From: Pseudomonas iranensis
Lineage (GTDB): Bacteria; Pseudomonadota; Gammaproteobacteria; Pseudomonadales; Pseudomonadaceae
DNA: 64,000 nucleotides
Reading direction: 5' to 3'
NCBI RefSeq assembly: GCF_014268585.2
Contig: NZ_CP077092.1
Span: forward strand, 1,550,001 to 1,614,000
The position numbers and the translations under genes were made by a program. A model generated the notes under the pieces. The model ran no database searches. It was given only the letters and a program-made list of their open reading frames with translations, and was not told the origin of the DNA. Shown here piece by piece: positions 34,190 through 43,919 of this stretch. The first letter of the stretch is position 1. Each line of letters starts with the position of its first letter.

Positions 34190-34327
34190 TGATCGTCCCT
34201 TCCTTCACCATCGACAGCCCCTGAGAAGGGGCCGCACGACGTTATCGAAGCGGGGAAAGTGTGGCTGTAGGACGGGTCGCTAATGACGTGGGGATTGTTC
34301 GCTGCGTAACTGTCAGGCGAGGAATCA

Positions 34328-34354
34328 GTGGCGAGGGCCAAGCTCCCTCGCCAC
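34328..34354. repeat. Short palindrome related to the GTGGCGAGGG repeat family
   Basis: GTGGCGAGGG, six-base loop, CTCCCTCGCCAC; it shares the outer arm of the element at 22795-22896. It lies between the nhaA stop and the pyocin start and could act as the nhaA 3' hairpin. Confidence 0.8.
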
Positions 34355-34359
34355 AGAGG

Positions 34360-35544
34360 TTATTGCCGTTGTGAATTCTTGCGACTCGCCGCCGCCGTCA
34401 CCGCATAACCGATCACCGCCGCGAGGATCGAGCCGGTGAGGATGCCCATGCGATCCATGCCGGCGTAATCACTCACGCCCGGTTCGAAGGCCAGCGAGCC
34501 GACGAACAGGCTCATGGTGAAGCCGATGCCGCAGAGGATCGCGACGCCGAGGACCTGGCCCCAGTTGGCGCCTTGGGGCAGGGCGGCGATACCGATCTTG
34601 ACCGCCAGCCAGGTCAGGCCGAACACGCCGATGGTCTTGCCCAGCAGCAGGCCGATGGCGATGCCCATCGGTACGTCGTGGGTGAAGCTTTCGACGGTGA
34701 CGCCGCTCAGCGACAGGCCGGCGTTGGCGAAGGCGAACAGCGGCAGGATGCCGTAGGCGACCCAAGGGTGCAGCGCGTGTTCGAGGGTCAGCAGCGGCGA
34801 CGACTCGGCGTTTTTCGTGCGCAGGGGAATGCAGAAAGCCAGGGTCACGCCGGCCAGTGTCGCGTGGACACCGCTCTTGAGTACGCAGACCCAGAGGATC
34901 AGGCCGATGATCATGTACGGGCCGAGCTTGACCACGCCGAGCCGGTTCATCGCCACCAGCGCGGCAATGCAAGCAGCCGCCAGGCCAAGGGACAGGGTCG
35001 AGAGTTCGCCGGAATAGAAGATTGCGATGATGACGATAGCGCCGAGGTCATCGATGATCGCCAGGGTCATCAGGAACAGTTTCAGCGACACCGGCACGCG
35101 CTTGCCGAGCAGCGCCAGTACGCCGAGGGCGAAGGCGATATCGGTGGCGGTCGGAATGGCCCAGCCACTCAGGGCGGCGGGGTTGTCGCGATTGAGGAAC
35201 CAGTAGATCAGCGCCGGCACCAGCATGCCGCCGATCGCCGCTGCGCCGGGCAGGACGATTTGCGAAGGCTTGGACAGCTGGCCGTCGAGCACTTCGCGTT
35301 TCACTTCCAGGCCGATGAGCAGGAAGAACATCGCCATCAGGCCGTCGTTAATCCACAGCAGCAGGGGTTTGGCGATTTTCAACGCGCCGATCTGCGCCAC
35401 CACAGGAGTGTCGAGCAGGCCGGTGTACAGCCACGACAGCGGTGAGTTGTTGATGATCAGCGCGAGAACGGCTGCGGCGATCAAAAGCAGACCGCTGGCG
35501 GCTTCCAACTGGAAGAAACGCGTGAAAGTGCTACGCAGAGGCAA
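34360..35544 (-). CDS. nhaA: Na+/H+ antiporter NhaA
   Basis: A 394-residue inner-membrane antiporter with about 12 helices. The assembly-fold Asp is in [17 protein letters not shown], and the adjacent Asp pair that binds Na+ and H+ is in [13 protein letters not shown]. The length equals E. coli NhaA (388). It exports Na+ in exchange for protons at alkaline pH or high salt. The start ATG follows GGAGAGCGAC. The gene is transcribed toward the pyocin island without an obvious strong terminator. Confidence 0.97.
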   Translation of the reverse strand: MPLRSTFTRFFQLEAASGLLLIAAAVLALIINNSPLSWLYTGLLDTPVVAQIGALKIAKPLLLWINDGLMAMFFLLIGLEVKREVLDGQLSKPSQIVLPGAAAIGGMLVPALIYWFLNRDNPAALSGWAIPTATDIAFALGVLALLGKRVPVSLKLFLMTLAIIDDLGAIVIIAIFYSGELSTLSLGLAAACIAALVAMNRLGVVKLGPYMIIGLILWVCVLKSGVHATLAGVTLAFCIPLRTKNAESSPLLTLEHALHPWVAYGILPLFAFANAGLSLSGVTVESFTHDVPMGIAIGLLLGKTIGVFGLTWLAVKIGIAALPQGANWGQVLGVAILCGIGFTMSLFVGSLAFEPGVSDYAGMDRMGILTGSILAAVIGYAVTAAASRKNSQRQ

Positions 35545-35795
35545 GGTCGCTCTCCATGGAATCGTGAAAAAGATGGGCTACCCTAACCCGTACCGTTAGT
35601 TGTTAAAATAAAAGTTATATTCTTTTTTGTTATATGTCGTTACAGACTGTCTGGTACGGGCAGCACTGAGCCTAGCAGTTGCCTGACACATTGAGACTCA
35701 GCTGTATCTTTGCCGCCTGCGGGATTTTTCCTAAGCTTGCGGCAGACCTTTTTCAGAAGACCGATCTTCTGGCTGATTCAACGAGAACCGAAACC

Positions 35796-36890
35796 ATGAG
35801 CGACAACCGACAGTGGGCCCGTGAAGCCATCCGCATCATCGAGGCGGACTTCCAGCGCAGCGCCGACACCCACCTGATCCCTTTGCCGCTGCCCGGTTTT
35901 GCCGGCATCGAGTTGTATTTCAAGGACGAATCCAGCCACCCGACCGGCAGCCTCAAGCACCGCTTGGCCCGCTCGCTGTTCCTTTACGCGCTGTGTAACG
36001 GCTGGCTGAAACCCGGCGCGCCGGTGATCGAAGCGTCCAGCGGCTCGACGGCGATTTCCGAAGCGTATTTCGCGCGCATGCTCGGTTTGCCGTTTATCGC
36101 GGTGATGCCGGCGACCACCTCGAAAGAGAAGATTGCCCAGATTGCCTTCTACGGCGGCCAGAGCCATCTGGTGCAGGATCCGACGCAGATCTATGCCGAA
36201 TCCGAGCGCCTGGCCCGCGAGCATGGCGGTCACTTCATCGATCAGTTCACTTACGCTGAACGCGCCACCGACTGGCGAGCGAACAACAACATCGCCGAGT
36301 CGATCTTCCAGCAGATGCGCTACGAAAAACACCCTGAGCCGACCTGGCTGATTTCCAGCCCCGGCACCGGCGGCACCACCGCGACCCTCGGCCGTTACGT
36401 GCGCTATCGCCAGCACTGCACCCGCGTGTTGTGTGCCGATGCCGAGCGTTCGGTGTTCTTCGATTTTTACCAGACCGGAGATGCCAGCCTGCGCCTGGAT
36501 TGCGGTTCACGCATAGAAGGCATTGGCCGGCCTCGGGTGGAAGCGTCGTTCCTGCCCAAGGTGATTGATGCGATGGTCAAGGTGCCGGACGCCCTGTCCC
36601 TGGCGGCCATGCATTATCTGGCGCAGCGTTTGGGGCGGCATGTCGGCGGGTCGAGCGGGACCAATCTGATCGGTGCGCTGATGGCGGCGCAGCAGATGAA
36701 AGCGGCGGGGCAGTCGGGGTCGATCGTGGCGATCCTGTGCGATGGCGGCGAGCGATATGCCGACACCTATTACGATCAGGATTGGCTGACGGCGCAGGGG
36801 TATGCACTGGGTGATTTGATTGCAGCGGCGGCGGCAAGTGCCGAGCGCGGGGAGGCGCTGCCGACCTCGGTGCTGCGCGCGAATATCTAA
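35796..36890 (+). CDS. PLP-dependent cysteine desulfhydrase/synthase-like enzyme (Cds1-like)
   Basis: A 364-residue fold-type II PLP enzyme. The PLP lysine is K54 in [11 protein letters not shown]; the phosphate loop is SSGSTAISE and later [17 protein letters not shown]. It is annotated in many genomes as cysteine synthase family, but the sequence is closest to Cds1-type L-cysteine desulfhydrases, which release H2S from cysteine. The product is therefore uncertain between cysteine breakdown and synthesis. I chose ATG 35796 since upstream frame residues are not family-like. Confidence 0.85.
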   Translation: MSDNRQWAREAIRIIEADFQRSADTHLIPLPLPGFAGIELYFKDESSHPTGSLKHRLARSLFLYALCNGWLKPGAPVIEASSGSTAISEAYFARMLGLPFIAVMPATTSKEKIAQIAFYGGQSHLVQDPTQIYAESERLAREHGGHFIDQFTYAERATDWRANNNIAESIFQQMRYEKHPEPTWLISSPGTGGTTATLGRYVRYRQHCTRVLCADAERSVFFDFYQTGDASLRLDCGSRIEGIGRPRVEASFLPKVIDAMVKVPDALSLAAMHYLAQRLGRHVGGSSGTNLIGALMAAQQMKAAGQSGSIVAILCDGGERYADTYYDQDWLTAQGYALGDLIAAAAASAERGEALPTSVLRANI

Positions 36891-36910
36891 AGCCAAATGC
36901 AGAAACTACT

Positions 36911-36998
36911 GCGGGAGCGAGCCTGCTCGCGAAGGCGAAGTCACATTCAACAACTTCGTTGAATGACAGGCCGCTTTCGCGAGCAGGCTCGCTCCCAC
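36911..36998. repeat. REP doublet
   Basis: Inverted REP units at 36911-36933 (first base variant GCGGGAGCGAG) and 36976-36998, between convergent genes. Confidence 0.95.
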
Positions 36999-37028
36999 AG
37001 GGTTTTGCGTTGTTGCGAACTTAGCGGA

Positions 37029-38642
37029 TCAGGCGTCGAGGCCGAGGATGTCTCGAGCCACTGCCTCGGCAATGCGAATCCCGTCGACACCCGCCGAGAG
37101 AATTCCGCCGGCATAGCCCGCGCCTTCACCGGCCGGGAACAGGCCTTTGACGTTCATGCTCTGCAGCGACTCGTTGCGGGTGATGCGCAGCGGCGATGAA
37201 GTGCGGGTCTCGATTCCGGTCAGCACGGCGTCGTGCAGGGAATAACCGCGAATCTGCTTCTCGAACGCCGGCAAGGCTTCACGGATCGCCTCAATGGCAA
37301 AATCCGGCAATGCCAAGGCCAGATCGCCCAAGGCCACGCCCGGCTTGTACGACGGCTCGACTTCGCCCAGCTCGGTCGACGGCTTGCCGTTGATGAAGTC
37401 GCCAACCAGTTGCGCCGGGGCCTTGTAGTCGCTGCCGCCAAGGATGAACGCGTGAGATTCCAAGCGCTCCTGCAACTCGATACCGGCGAGCGGGCCGCCC
37501 GGATAATCGACTTCCGGGGTGATGCCGACGACGATGCCGGAGTTGGCATTACGCTCGTTACGCGAGTACTGGCTCATGCCATTGGTGACCACGCGATTGG
37601 GCTCGGAGGTGGCCGCGACCACGGTGCCGCCCGGGCACATGCAGAAGCTGTAGACCGAACGCCCGTTCTTGGCGTGGTGCACCAGTTTGTAATCGGCAGC
37701 GCCAAGTTTCGGGTGGCCAGCGTATTTGCCCAGGCGCGCGCGGTCGATCAGCGACTGCGGATGTTCGATGCGGAAACCCACCGAGAATGGCTTGGCTTCC
37801 ATGAACACGCCACGGCTGTGGAGCATGCGGAAGGTGTCGCGGGCGCTGTGGCCGAGGGCCAGAACTACGTGTCTGGAGTGCAGGGTTTCGCCGCTGGCCA
37901 GTTGCACGCCGACCAGTTGGCCATCTTCGATCAGCACGTCGCTGACGCGCTCCTGGAAGCGCACTTCACCGCCCAGTTCGCGGATCTGCTCGCGCATGTT
38001 TTCGACCATACCGGTCAGGCGGAACGTACCGATGTGCGGCTTGCTGACGTAGAGGATTTCTTCCGGCGCGCCGGCCTTGACGAACTCGTGCAGGACTTTA
38101 CGACCGAGGAATTTCGGGTCCTTGATCTGGCTGTACAGCTTGCCGTCGGAGAACGTCCCCGCGCCGCCTTCGCCAAACTGTACGTTGGACTCGGGATTGA
38201 GCACGCTTTTGCGCCACAGGCCCCAAGTGTCCTTGGTGCGCTGACGGACTTCGGTGCCGCGTTCGAGAATGATCGGTTTGAAGCCCATTTGTGCCAGCAG
38301 CAGACCGGCGAAGATGCCGCACGGGCCGAAACCGACGACGATCGGCCGTTGGCCGAGATCGCTCGGTGCCTGGCCGACGAATTTGTAGCTGACATCCGGC
38401 GCCACGTTGACGTTACGGTCGTCGGCGAACTTGCCCAACACTCTGGCCTCGTCGCGTACGTTGAGGTCGATGGTGTAGATGAAGCACAGTTCTGAGGACT
38501 TTTTGCGCGCGTCATAGCTGCGCTTGAACAAGGTGAAATCGAGCAGATCATCACTGGCGATGCCCAGGCGTTGCACGATAGCAACGCGCAGGTCTTCTTC
38601 GGGATGGTCGATTGGCAGCTTGAGTTCAGTGATTCGTAACAT
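37029..38642 (-). CDS. FAD-dependent oxidoreductase (COG2509 type)
   Basis: A 537-residue flavoprotein. An N-terminal domain of about 90 residues (MLRITELKLPIDHPEEDL) precedes the dinucleotide-binding GxGxxG segment VVGFGPCGIFAGLLLAQMG and IILERG. The middle holds YSFCMCPGG and the C terminus GLFPAGEGAGYAGGILSAG closes the FAD site. This is the family of 'uncharacterised FAD-dependent dehydrogenases' found widely in bacteria, sometimes linked to aromatic or quinone chemistry. The substrate is unknown. I start at ATG 38642; ten upstream residues are not conserved-looking. Confidence 0.88.
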   Translation of the reverse strand: MLRITELKLPIDHPEEDLRVAIVQRLGIASDDLLDFTLFKRSYDARKKSSELCFIYTIDLNVRDEARVLGKFADDRNVNVAPDVSYKFVGQAPSDLGQRPIVVGFGPCGIFAGLLLAQMGFKPIILERGTEVRQRTKDTWGLWRKSVLNPESNVQFGEGGAGTFSDGKLYSQIKDPKFLGRKVLHEFVKAGAPEEILYVSKPHIGTFRLTGMVENMREQIRELGGEVRFQERVSDVLIEDGQLVGVQLASGETLHSRHVVLALGHSARDTFRMLHSRGVFMEAKPFSVGFRIEHPQSLIDRARLGKYAGHPKLGAADYKLVHHAKNGRSVYSFCMCPGGTVVAATSEPNRVVTNGMSQYSRNERNANSGIVVGITPEVDYPGGPLAGIELQERLESHAFILGGSDYKAPAQLVGDFINGKPSTELGEVEPSYKPGVALGDLALALPDFAIEAIREALPAFEKQIRGYSLHDAVLTGIETRTSSPLRITRNESLQSMNVKGLFPAGEGAGYAGGILSAGVDGIRIAEAVARDILGLDA

Positions 38643-38738
38643 GGCGGGGATCCGGATTCGCGGGGCGCACAACTGCGCCAGGGCGTTTGAAGGCGGCGAT
38701 TATAAGCCGCCGCGAGCGGATCCGTGGGGGAAAAACGA

Positions 38739-39392
38739 TCAGTCGTTGCGTGCGCCGCCGAAATAGCCGCAGCCGCGCTGCACCTGACCGTCGATGCGCA
38801 ACTCGGCGCTCATGTGCTGCACGCTGCCGGTGCTGCTGTCGACGCAGCGCTGTGGCGCGACCCACAATTCGATGCGCTGGTTGTTGGCTTCGCTGCTGAG
38901 ATTGAAGCGGCCGTCGCCCAGTTGCTCTTCCACATACGGCACGGCGAGTGGAGCCTGGCCGTCGCGCTCGATGACCATGCCTTTGCCGCTGATCTTGACG
39001 TTCCACTCCGGGCCATGGCCGGCGGCGCGCAGGATCAGCAGTTTGAAATTCGGATCGTCGCAGGCCGTGCCCGAGCGCTCGACGCGATACAACTGGCCGA
39101 GGTCGAGACGGTCGCCGGAGACCTTGCCGCGCACATCGGCAAACAGCTTGCCCTGCTCGTCGGCAAGGGTGGCGGCCTCTTGCAGGACGCTGGTGCCGCC
39201 GATGTCGTTGACCACCAGTTGCCGCTGATCCTGGCACGGCTGGAACATCAGTTTGCCGTCGGCGGCGGTCAGTTGCCCCTGCATCCGCGTCTGCCCGGCA
39301 TGGGACACACTTTCACGCTGGCCGTCGAACAACTGGCAGGCGGCAAACATCGGCAGCAGGGCAACGAGGACAAACGAACGGGCAACACGCAT
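38739..39392 (-). CDS. Lipoprotein with two META/COG3650-like parts
   Basis: A 217-residue lipoprotein with signal and lipobox LLPMFAAC. Residues about 25-110 form a beta-rich region (MQGQLTAADGKLMFQPCQDQRQLVVND) and the C-terminal half resembles COG3650 membrane-associated proteins (IELWVAPQRCVDSSTGSVQHMSAEL...GCGYFGG), with paired cysteines that could form disulfides. The function is unknown. I prefer the ATG at 39392 over 39410, since it directly starts the signal peptide. Confidence 0.75.
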   Translation of the reverse strand: MRVARSFVLVALLPMFAACQLFDGQRESVSHAGQTRMQGQLTAADGKLMFQPCQDQRQLVVNDIGGTSVLQEAATLADEQGKLFADVRGKVSGDRLDLGQLYRVERSGTACDDPNFKLLILRAAGHGPEWNVKISGKGMVIERDGQAPLAVPYVEEQLGDGRFNLSSEANNQRIELWVAPQRCVDSSTGSVQHMSAELRIDGQVQRGCGYFGGARND

Positions 39393-39452
39393 CTTTGGCT
39401 CTCCAGACAAGTGCTGCCACGTTACGCAGCCTGACCGTTCATCACAAGGGCC

Positions 39453-40052
39453 TTAACCCACGTGAAACGTCTGGCCGGACTGCAAGCCCTCGACACTTTT
39501 CGCGTAGGCCAACGCCACGTCCGCCGCAGGCACGGGCTTGTAACCACGGAAGTACGGCGCATAGCTGCCCATCGCTTCCAGCAGCACGGTCGGGCTCACC
39601 GAATTCACCCGCAGGCCACGCGGCAGTTCGATGGCGGCGGCGCGGACGAAGCTGTCGAGGGCGCCGTTAACCAGCGCTGCCGAGGCGCCGCTGCGAATCG
39701 GGTCGTGGCTGAGCACGCCGGTGGTGAAGGTGAACGAGGCGCCGTCATTGGCGAACTCGCGACCGATCAGCAGCAGGTTGACCTGGCCCATCAGCTTGTC
39801 TTTCAGGCCGAGGGCGAAGCTGTCCCCAGTCATCTCGTCCAGCGCTGCGAAGGTCACGTTGCCCGCCGCGCAGATCAGCGCATCGAACTTGCCGGTCTGC
39901 TCGAACAGCTTGCGGATCGACGCGCTGTCGCTGATATCCACTTGCAAGTCACCGCTGTTGCGGCCGATACGAATGACCTCGTGGCGTTGCGACAATTCTT
40001 TGTCCACCGCCGAACCGATGGTGCCGCCGGCGCCTATCAACAGAATTTTCAT
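39453..40052 (-). CDS. Atypical short-chain dehydrogenase (no Tyr-x-x-x-Lys)
   Basis: A 199-residue Rossmann protein. The cofactor loop is GAGGTIGSAV and ALICAAGNV matches the N-A-G region. In the catalytic region, where SDRs have Y-x-x-x-K, the sequence is GASAALVNGALDSFVRAAA, so the Tyr and Lys are missing. It may be a reduced SDR, or bind NADP(H) without classical catalysis. The start is at 40052 (GGGG upstream); a GTG/ATG five codons earlier has no ribosome-binding site. It is divergent from a LysR gene that may regulate it. Confidence 0.85.
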   Translation of the reverse strand: MKILLIGAGGTIGSAVDKELSQRHEVIRIGRNSGDLQVDISDSASIRKLFEQTGKFDALICAAGNVTFAALDEMTGDSFALGLKDKLMGQVNLLLIGREFANDGASFTFTTGVLSHDPIRSGASAALVNGALDSFVRAAAIELPRGLRVNSVSPTVLLEAMGSYAPYFRGYKPVPAADVALAYAKSVEGLQSGQTFHVG

Positions 40053-40165
40053 CGAGCTGTACCCCATGTGTGTGAATGAGGTTTCAGTCTAGAGTGGTTT
40101 TTTCTGCGGATAAGCGCACTAATAGGCAACCTTTGGTTTTCAAATGGAAACAATCCTTGAGCGAA

Positions 40166-41071
40166 ATGGATGACCTTGCTGCATTCGCCGTGCTGATCGA
40201 GGCCGGCAGTTTTACCCTCGCCGCGCAGCAGTTGGGCTGCAGCAAGGGCCAGTTGTCCAAGCGCATCAGCCAGCTCGAAGCGCAGTTCGGTGTGGTATTG
40301 CTGCAACGCACCACCCGGCGCTTGAGTCTGACGGCGGCAGGGGCGGCGTTGCTGCCGCAGGCTCAGGCTCTGGTGGTTCAGGTCGAACGCGCGCGGCAGG
40401 CTTTGGCGCGTTTGAAGGACGACATGGCCGGTCCCGTGCGCATGACGGTTCCGGTGTCGCTCGGCGAAACCTTCTTCGATGGCTTGCTTCTGGAGTTTTC
40501 CGGGCAATACCCGGAGGTGCAGATCGAGTTGGAGCTGAACAATAGCTATCGCGATCTGGCCCGCGATGGCTTTGATCTGGCGATTCGTGCCGAAGTGGCC
40601 AATGACGATCGGCTGGTGGCCAAGCCGCTGTTGGCGTGGCACGAAATGACCTGCGCCAGCCCAGCCTACCTCGAGCGCTTCGGCGAGCCGGCGACGCCGC
40701 AGTCACTGGCTGAGCATCGTTGCCTGCTCAACAGCCATTACAGCGGCCGCGAAGAATGGCTGTATCACCAGCAGCATGAGTTGTTGCGGGTGCGGGTTTC
40801 GGGTCCGTTTGCCAGCAATCACTACAGCCTGTTGAAGAAAGCAGCGCTGTCCGGTGCCGGCATCGCCCGTTTGCCGTCGTATCTCCTGCAAACGGAACTG
40901 GCTGACGGCCGCTTGCGCTGGTTGCTGCGCGATTACCAGACCCGACGCATGCCGATGTATCTGGTGCACCCGTATCAGGGTGGATTACCGAAACGCACGC
41001 AGGTGCTCGCGGATTATCTGATGGGCTGGTTCAAGCGCAGTGGCGAGGCGCTGGATCGACTCCAGCGCTGA
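40166..41071 (+). CDS. LysR-family transcriptional regulator
   Basis: A 301-residue LTTR. The N-terminal winged helix-turn-helix reads MDDLAAFAVLIEAGSFTLAAQQLGCSKGQLSKRISQLEAQFG, followed by the CrgA/AaeR-like effector domain (VRMTVPVSLGETFFDGLLLEF, YRDLARDGFDLAIRAE). The start ATG 40166 begins the family pattern. It is transcribed divergently from the SDR gene 113 bases away, the usual layout of an LTTR and its target. The effector is unknown. Confidence 0.93.
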   Translation: MDDLAAFAVLIEAGSFTLAAQQLGCSKGQLSKRISQLEAQFGVVLLQRTTRRLSLTAAGAALLPQAQALVVQVERARQALARLKDDMAGPVRMTVPVSLGETFFDGLLLEFSGQYPEVQIELELNNSYRDLARDGFDLAIRAEVANDDRLVAKPLLAWHEMTCASPAYLERFGEPATPQSLAEHRCLLNSHYSGREEWLYHQQHELLRVRVSGPFASNHYSLLKKAALSGAGIARLPSYLLQTELADGRLRWLLRDYQTRRMPMYLVHPYQGGLPKRTQVLADYLMGWFKRSGEALDRLQR

Positions 41072-41083
41072 TGTGATTTCCGT

Positions 41084-41171
41084 GTGGGAGCGAGCCTGCT
41101 CGCGAATGCGTCAGCTCAGTCGATATCGATGTTGAATGACACACCGCTTTCGCGAGCAGGCTCGCTCCCAC
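41084..41171. repeat. REP doublet
   Basis: Inverted REP units at 41084-41106 and 41149-41171, between the LysR stop and the end of the bufferin operon. Confidence 0.95.
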
Positions 41172-41181
41172 AGGGGGGATC

Positions 41182-41658
41182 TTATTTTGCGAATCGGCGG
41201 GCAATCAGCTGATCAATCGACAACCTGCCCGGCCCGGTCGCCATCAAATACAGCAACACCGCCGCCCAAGTGCCATGGGTCGGGTAGGCATCCGGATAGA
41301 CAAACAGTTGGATAGTCAGGGTCATGCCCAGCAGCGCCAGCGCCGAAAACCGTGTGGCGAAGCCGAGCAGAATCAACAGCGGAAACAGATGCTCGGCAAA
41401 AGCCGCCAGATGCGCGGCAATTTCCGGCGACAACAGCGGCAGGTCGTACTCGCTCTGAAACAGCGGAATCGTCGAGTCGGCCAAGCGTGGCCAGCCCAGT
41501 TCAAAGGTGCCGTCAATCAAATCCACGGCCAGTCCTTCGACCTTGGTTTGCCCGGATTTCCAGAACACCGCAGCGATGGAAAAACGCGCGATGAAGGCAA
41601 TCAGGCTGTGCGGGATTTTTTCGAACAGCGCGATGACGCGCAGGATAAAAGCCTTCAT
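41182..41658 (-). CDS. DoxX-family membrane protein of the bufferin operon
   Basis: A 158-residue inner-membrane protein with four helices. DoxX patterns are IAFIARFSIAAVFWKSGQTKVEG and LFPLLILLGFATRFSALALLGMT. It is the last gene of the four-gene operon and overlaps the DUF2063 gene by 4 bases. DoxX proteins recur in DUF692/DUF2063/DUF2282 operons (BufD in bufferin nomenclature); an electron-transfer or membrane role is assumed, not shown. Confidence 0.88.
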   Translation of the reverse strand: MKAFILRVIALFEKIPHSLIAFIARFSIAAVFWKSGQTKVEGLAVDLIDGTFELGWPRLADSTIPLFQSEYDLPLLSPEIAAHLAAFAEHLFPLLILLGFATRFSALALLGMTLTIQLFVYPDAYPTHGTWAAVLLYLMATGPGRLSIDQLIARRFAK

Positions 41659-42413
41659 GGCAACTCCTTGTAATTCAGACGGGTAATCGCGTTATGCGCA
41701 ATCAGTAAGGCGAGGGTTTGGGCGAGATCGAACGGCGGGCTGTTTTCTGCCGCCGCGAGCAGTGGCGAGCCCTGGAGCAGATGACCAATGAACACGCTCG
41801 CACCCGCCTCAAGAGCGAACACCTCAACGTCGAGACCATTGCGCAGCACCAGGGCATGCTGGCCTTGATTCAGGCCAATGCCCGCCAGAGTTGGCTCCTG
41901 CTGATGCGCGGCCCAGATCGCCACGACCGCAAAAGCAGAGTCGAGCAGGTGCAGCGAGGGATGCAGTTCGAAACACAGTCCACTCAGCGACTGCGGATCG
42001 GCCAGCGCGGCACTGACTTGTTCAGGCCGGATCGGCTGCGCATCGGCGGCGTGGTAGGCGACAGTGCGCAAGTGCTCGAGTCGCGCGACATCAGCCACAT
42101 AAGGCACGCCGGCAATGGGTTCGAATTGTGCGATGAAGTCGGCGAAGTGCTCGCCATAGCGGCTCATCAACGGACTGTGTGGCGGCTGACTCTGGACGAA
42201 AATCGCCGCCATGGCGCGGAAGAATTCTTCGCCGACCAACTGCTGCACCACCGGATAGCTGTCGGCCAGGGCATTGATCAGCGAGCTCTGCACGTTGTTG
42301 CGATAGACCGCAAAACGCCGCGACGGATCAGCGCCATTGCGGCTGCACAGGCCCTTGGGATACGGCAGTTGCGCATTGAGCAGGGCGGCGGCGAAGTCCG
42401 CTTGCGTGCTCAT
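41655..42413 (-). CDS. DUF2063 protein, HvfC/BufC-type partner of the MNIO enzyme
   Basis: A 252-residue protein with the DUF2063 N-terminal pattern ([32 protein letters not shown] and [14 protein letters not shown]). In bufferin-like operons BufC presents the precursor peptide to the DUF692 enzyme. It overlaps the enzyme gene upstream and the DoxX gene downstream by 4 bases each, so translation is coupled. The protein is often mislabelled 'DNA-binding domain-containing'. Confidence 0.9.
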   Translation of the reverse strand: MSTQADFAAALLNAQLPYPKGLCSRNGADPSRRFAVYRNNVQSSLINALADSYPVVQQLVGEEFFRAMAAIFVQSQPPHSPLMSRYGEHFADFIAQFEPIAGVPYVADVARLEHLRTVAYHAADAQPIRPEQVSAALADPQSLSGLCFELHPSLHLLDSAFAVVAIWAAHQQEPTLAGIGLNQGQHALVLRNGLDVEVFALEAGASVFIGHLLQGSPLLAAAENSPPFDLAQTLALLIAHNAITRLNYKELP

Positions 42414-43297
42414 GCCGCACGCTCCGCGCGGCGCAACAGAGTCTCGGCTTGCTGCGCTTCGGCGAGCAAAACGTCGAAGGCCGGCACCTGGTTATCGCGT
42501 TCGATCAGCGTCGCCACCGGGCCGATACGTTGCAGCACTTGCCGGTACAGATCCCAGACGGCCTGATCAATAGGCGCGCCGTGATCGTCAATCAGCAAGC
42601 GATCGCCGAGGTTGTCGCAATCTTCAGCGAAGCCGGCCAGATGAATCTCGCCGACCGCGTGCAGCGGTAACGCATCGAGGTAGGCCAAAGGATTGCGCTG
42701 ATGGTTTATGCACGACACGTAGACATTGTTGACGTCGAGCAACAAGCCGCAGCCGCTGCGGCGGATCACTTCGGCGATGAACTCGGCCTCGTCGATCGTC
42801 GAGTGCTCAAATCCCAGATAGGTCGCCGGGTTCTCCAGCAGCATCGGTCGTTTCAGGGTGTTCTGCACCTGGTCGATGTGCGCACAGACGCGGTTCAGTG
42901 TCGGCGTGTCGTAAGCCAGTGGCAGCAGGTCATTGAGGAACACCGGGCCGTGGCTCGACCACGCCAGATGTTCGGAAAAGGCTTGCGGTTGATAGCGCTC
43001 GATCAGCTCGGCGAGGCGTTTGAGGTGCTGGCCGTCCAGCGGGCCTTCGCCACCGATCGACAGGCCCACGCCGTGCAATGACAGCGGGTACTGTTGGCGA
43101 ATCAGACCGAGAAAATGATGAAAAGGGCCGCCGGCCACCATGTAGTTTTCGGCGTGGACCTCGAAGAAACCGAGGTCCGGTACGGAGCCGAGCACTTCGA
43201 GGAAGTGCCCGGTCTTGAGCCCCAGCCCGGCGCGGGCAGGGAGCTCGGTGCGAGCTGCCTGAGTGCGCGGCAGGGACGGTTCGTGATGACTGAACAT
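42410..43297 (-). CDS. DUF692 multinuclear iron RiPP maturase (HvfB/BufB-type MNIO)
   Basis: A 295-residue TIM-barrel of the DUF692/MbnB family. Metal-ligand motifs are present: [46 protein letters not shown] and LIDDHG. MNIO enzymes modify cysteines of small precursor peptides, giving oxazolone/thioamide in methanobactin or thiooxazole in bufferins. The precursor gene lies 26 bases upstream. I prefer ATG 43297 (GAGTGA upstream) to the GTG at 43306; the choice adds only three residues. Confidence 0.93.
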   Translation of the reverse strand: MFSHHEPSLPRTQAARTELPARAGLGLKTGHFLEVLGSVPDLGFFEVHAENYMVAGGPFHHFLGLIRQQYPLSLHGVGLSIGGEGPLDGQHLKRLAELIERYQPQAFSEHLAWSSHGPVFLNDLLPLAYDTPTLNRVCAHIDQVQNTLKRPMLLENPATYLGFEHSTIDEAEFIAEVIRRSGCGLLLDVNNVYVSCINHQRNPLAYLDALPLHAVGEIHLAGFAEDCDNLGDRLLIDDHGAPIDQAVWDLYRQVLQRIGPVATLIERDNQVPAFDVLLAEAQQAETLLRRAERAA

Positions 43298-43322
43298 GGG
43301 CGTCACTCAGGCAGGCCGTGGA

Positions 43323-43628
43323 TCAGGACTTGGCTTTGAAGGCTTCGAGCTGACCGAAACCGGTCGGCGAGGTTTTGCTTTCGGTGGTGGCGCAGGTGCC
43401 TTTCGGAACGAGCTTCCAGGCGTTGGCCTGGTAGTCCATTTTCGCCGTGCCGGCGCAGGTAGTCCCGGCACCTGCGGCGCAATCGTTCTTGCCCTTCATG
43501 GCCACGCCGAAGCATTTTTCCATGTTGGCATCGGCGGCTTGGGCGGTGGAGACAGTGGCGATGCTCAGAGCGGAACCGAGGGCCAGAACCAGGGCGGTAG
43601 CGGACAGGGTACGGGTAGTCGCAGTCAT
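43323..43628 (-). CDS. DUF2282 bufferin-like precursor peptide (BufA1 type)
   Basis: A 101-residue peptide with a Sec signal (cut after about STAQA, residue 31) and a mature part with four cysteines at 39, 50, 58 and 79, in motifs [27 protein letters not shown] (with C79 further on in PKGTCATTE). This is the DUF2282 pattern of bufferins: periplasmic, post-translationally modified copper-binding peptides. The modification is inferred from the neighbouring MNIO. GGAG is 8 bases from the ATG. It is the first gene of the operon. Confidence 0.92.
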   Translation of the reverse strand: MTATTRTLSATALVLALGSALSIATVSTAQAADANMEKCFGVAMKGKNDCAAGAGTTCAGTAKMDYQANAWKLVPKGTCATTESKTSPTGFGQLEAFKAKS

Positions 43629-43688
43629 GATGTTTCTCCAGTTTTTATCAGGGTTTCTGCAAGCGGTTTGCGCTTGCTTGTCCCTCTA

Positions 43689-43714
43689 GAGAACGGGTGG
43701 GGGGATGCGTTACA
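43689..43714 (-). promoter_or_regulatory. Possible ECF-sigma promoter of the bufferin operon
   Basis: On the minus strand TGTAACG and CGTTCTC are about 12 bases apart, upstream of the precursor gene. TGTAAC/CGT pairs are typical of ECF-sigma promoters. The spacing is shorter than the usual 15-17 bases, so the assignment is weak. Confidence 0.2.
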
Positions 43715-43761
43715 GGCGGGGCGAGAAATTTATGAAAAATTTCGGATTCAGCGGTATCCCG

Positions 43762-43848
43762 GTGGGAGCGAGCCTGCTCGCGAAGGCGGTGTGTCAGGCA
43801 CCCATAATGTTGAATGACAGAGCGCTTCGCGAGCAGGCTCGCTCCCAC
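43762..43848. repeat. REP doublet
   Basis: Inverted REP units at 43762-43784 and 43826-43848, between the livF terminator and the bufferin promoter region. Confidence 0.95.
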
Positions 43849-43876
43849 AGGGTTACCTTGGTGGTACTCAGGAAAT

Positions 43877-43904
43877 AAAAAAACGGCCCGAAGGCCGTTT
43901 TTTT
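43877..43904 (-). terminator. Terminator of the liv operon
   Basis: AAAAAAACGGCC-CGAA-GGCCGTTTTTTT: a near-perfect symmetric hairpin with T runs on both strands, 16 bases after the livF stop. Confidence 0.95.
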
Positions 43905-43919
43905 GTGCAGCGATAACAC

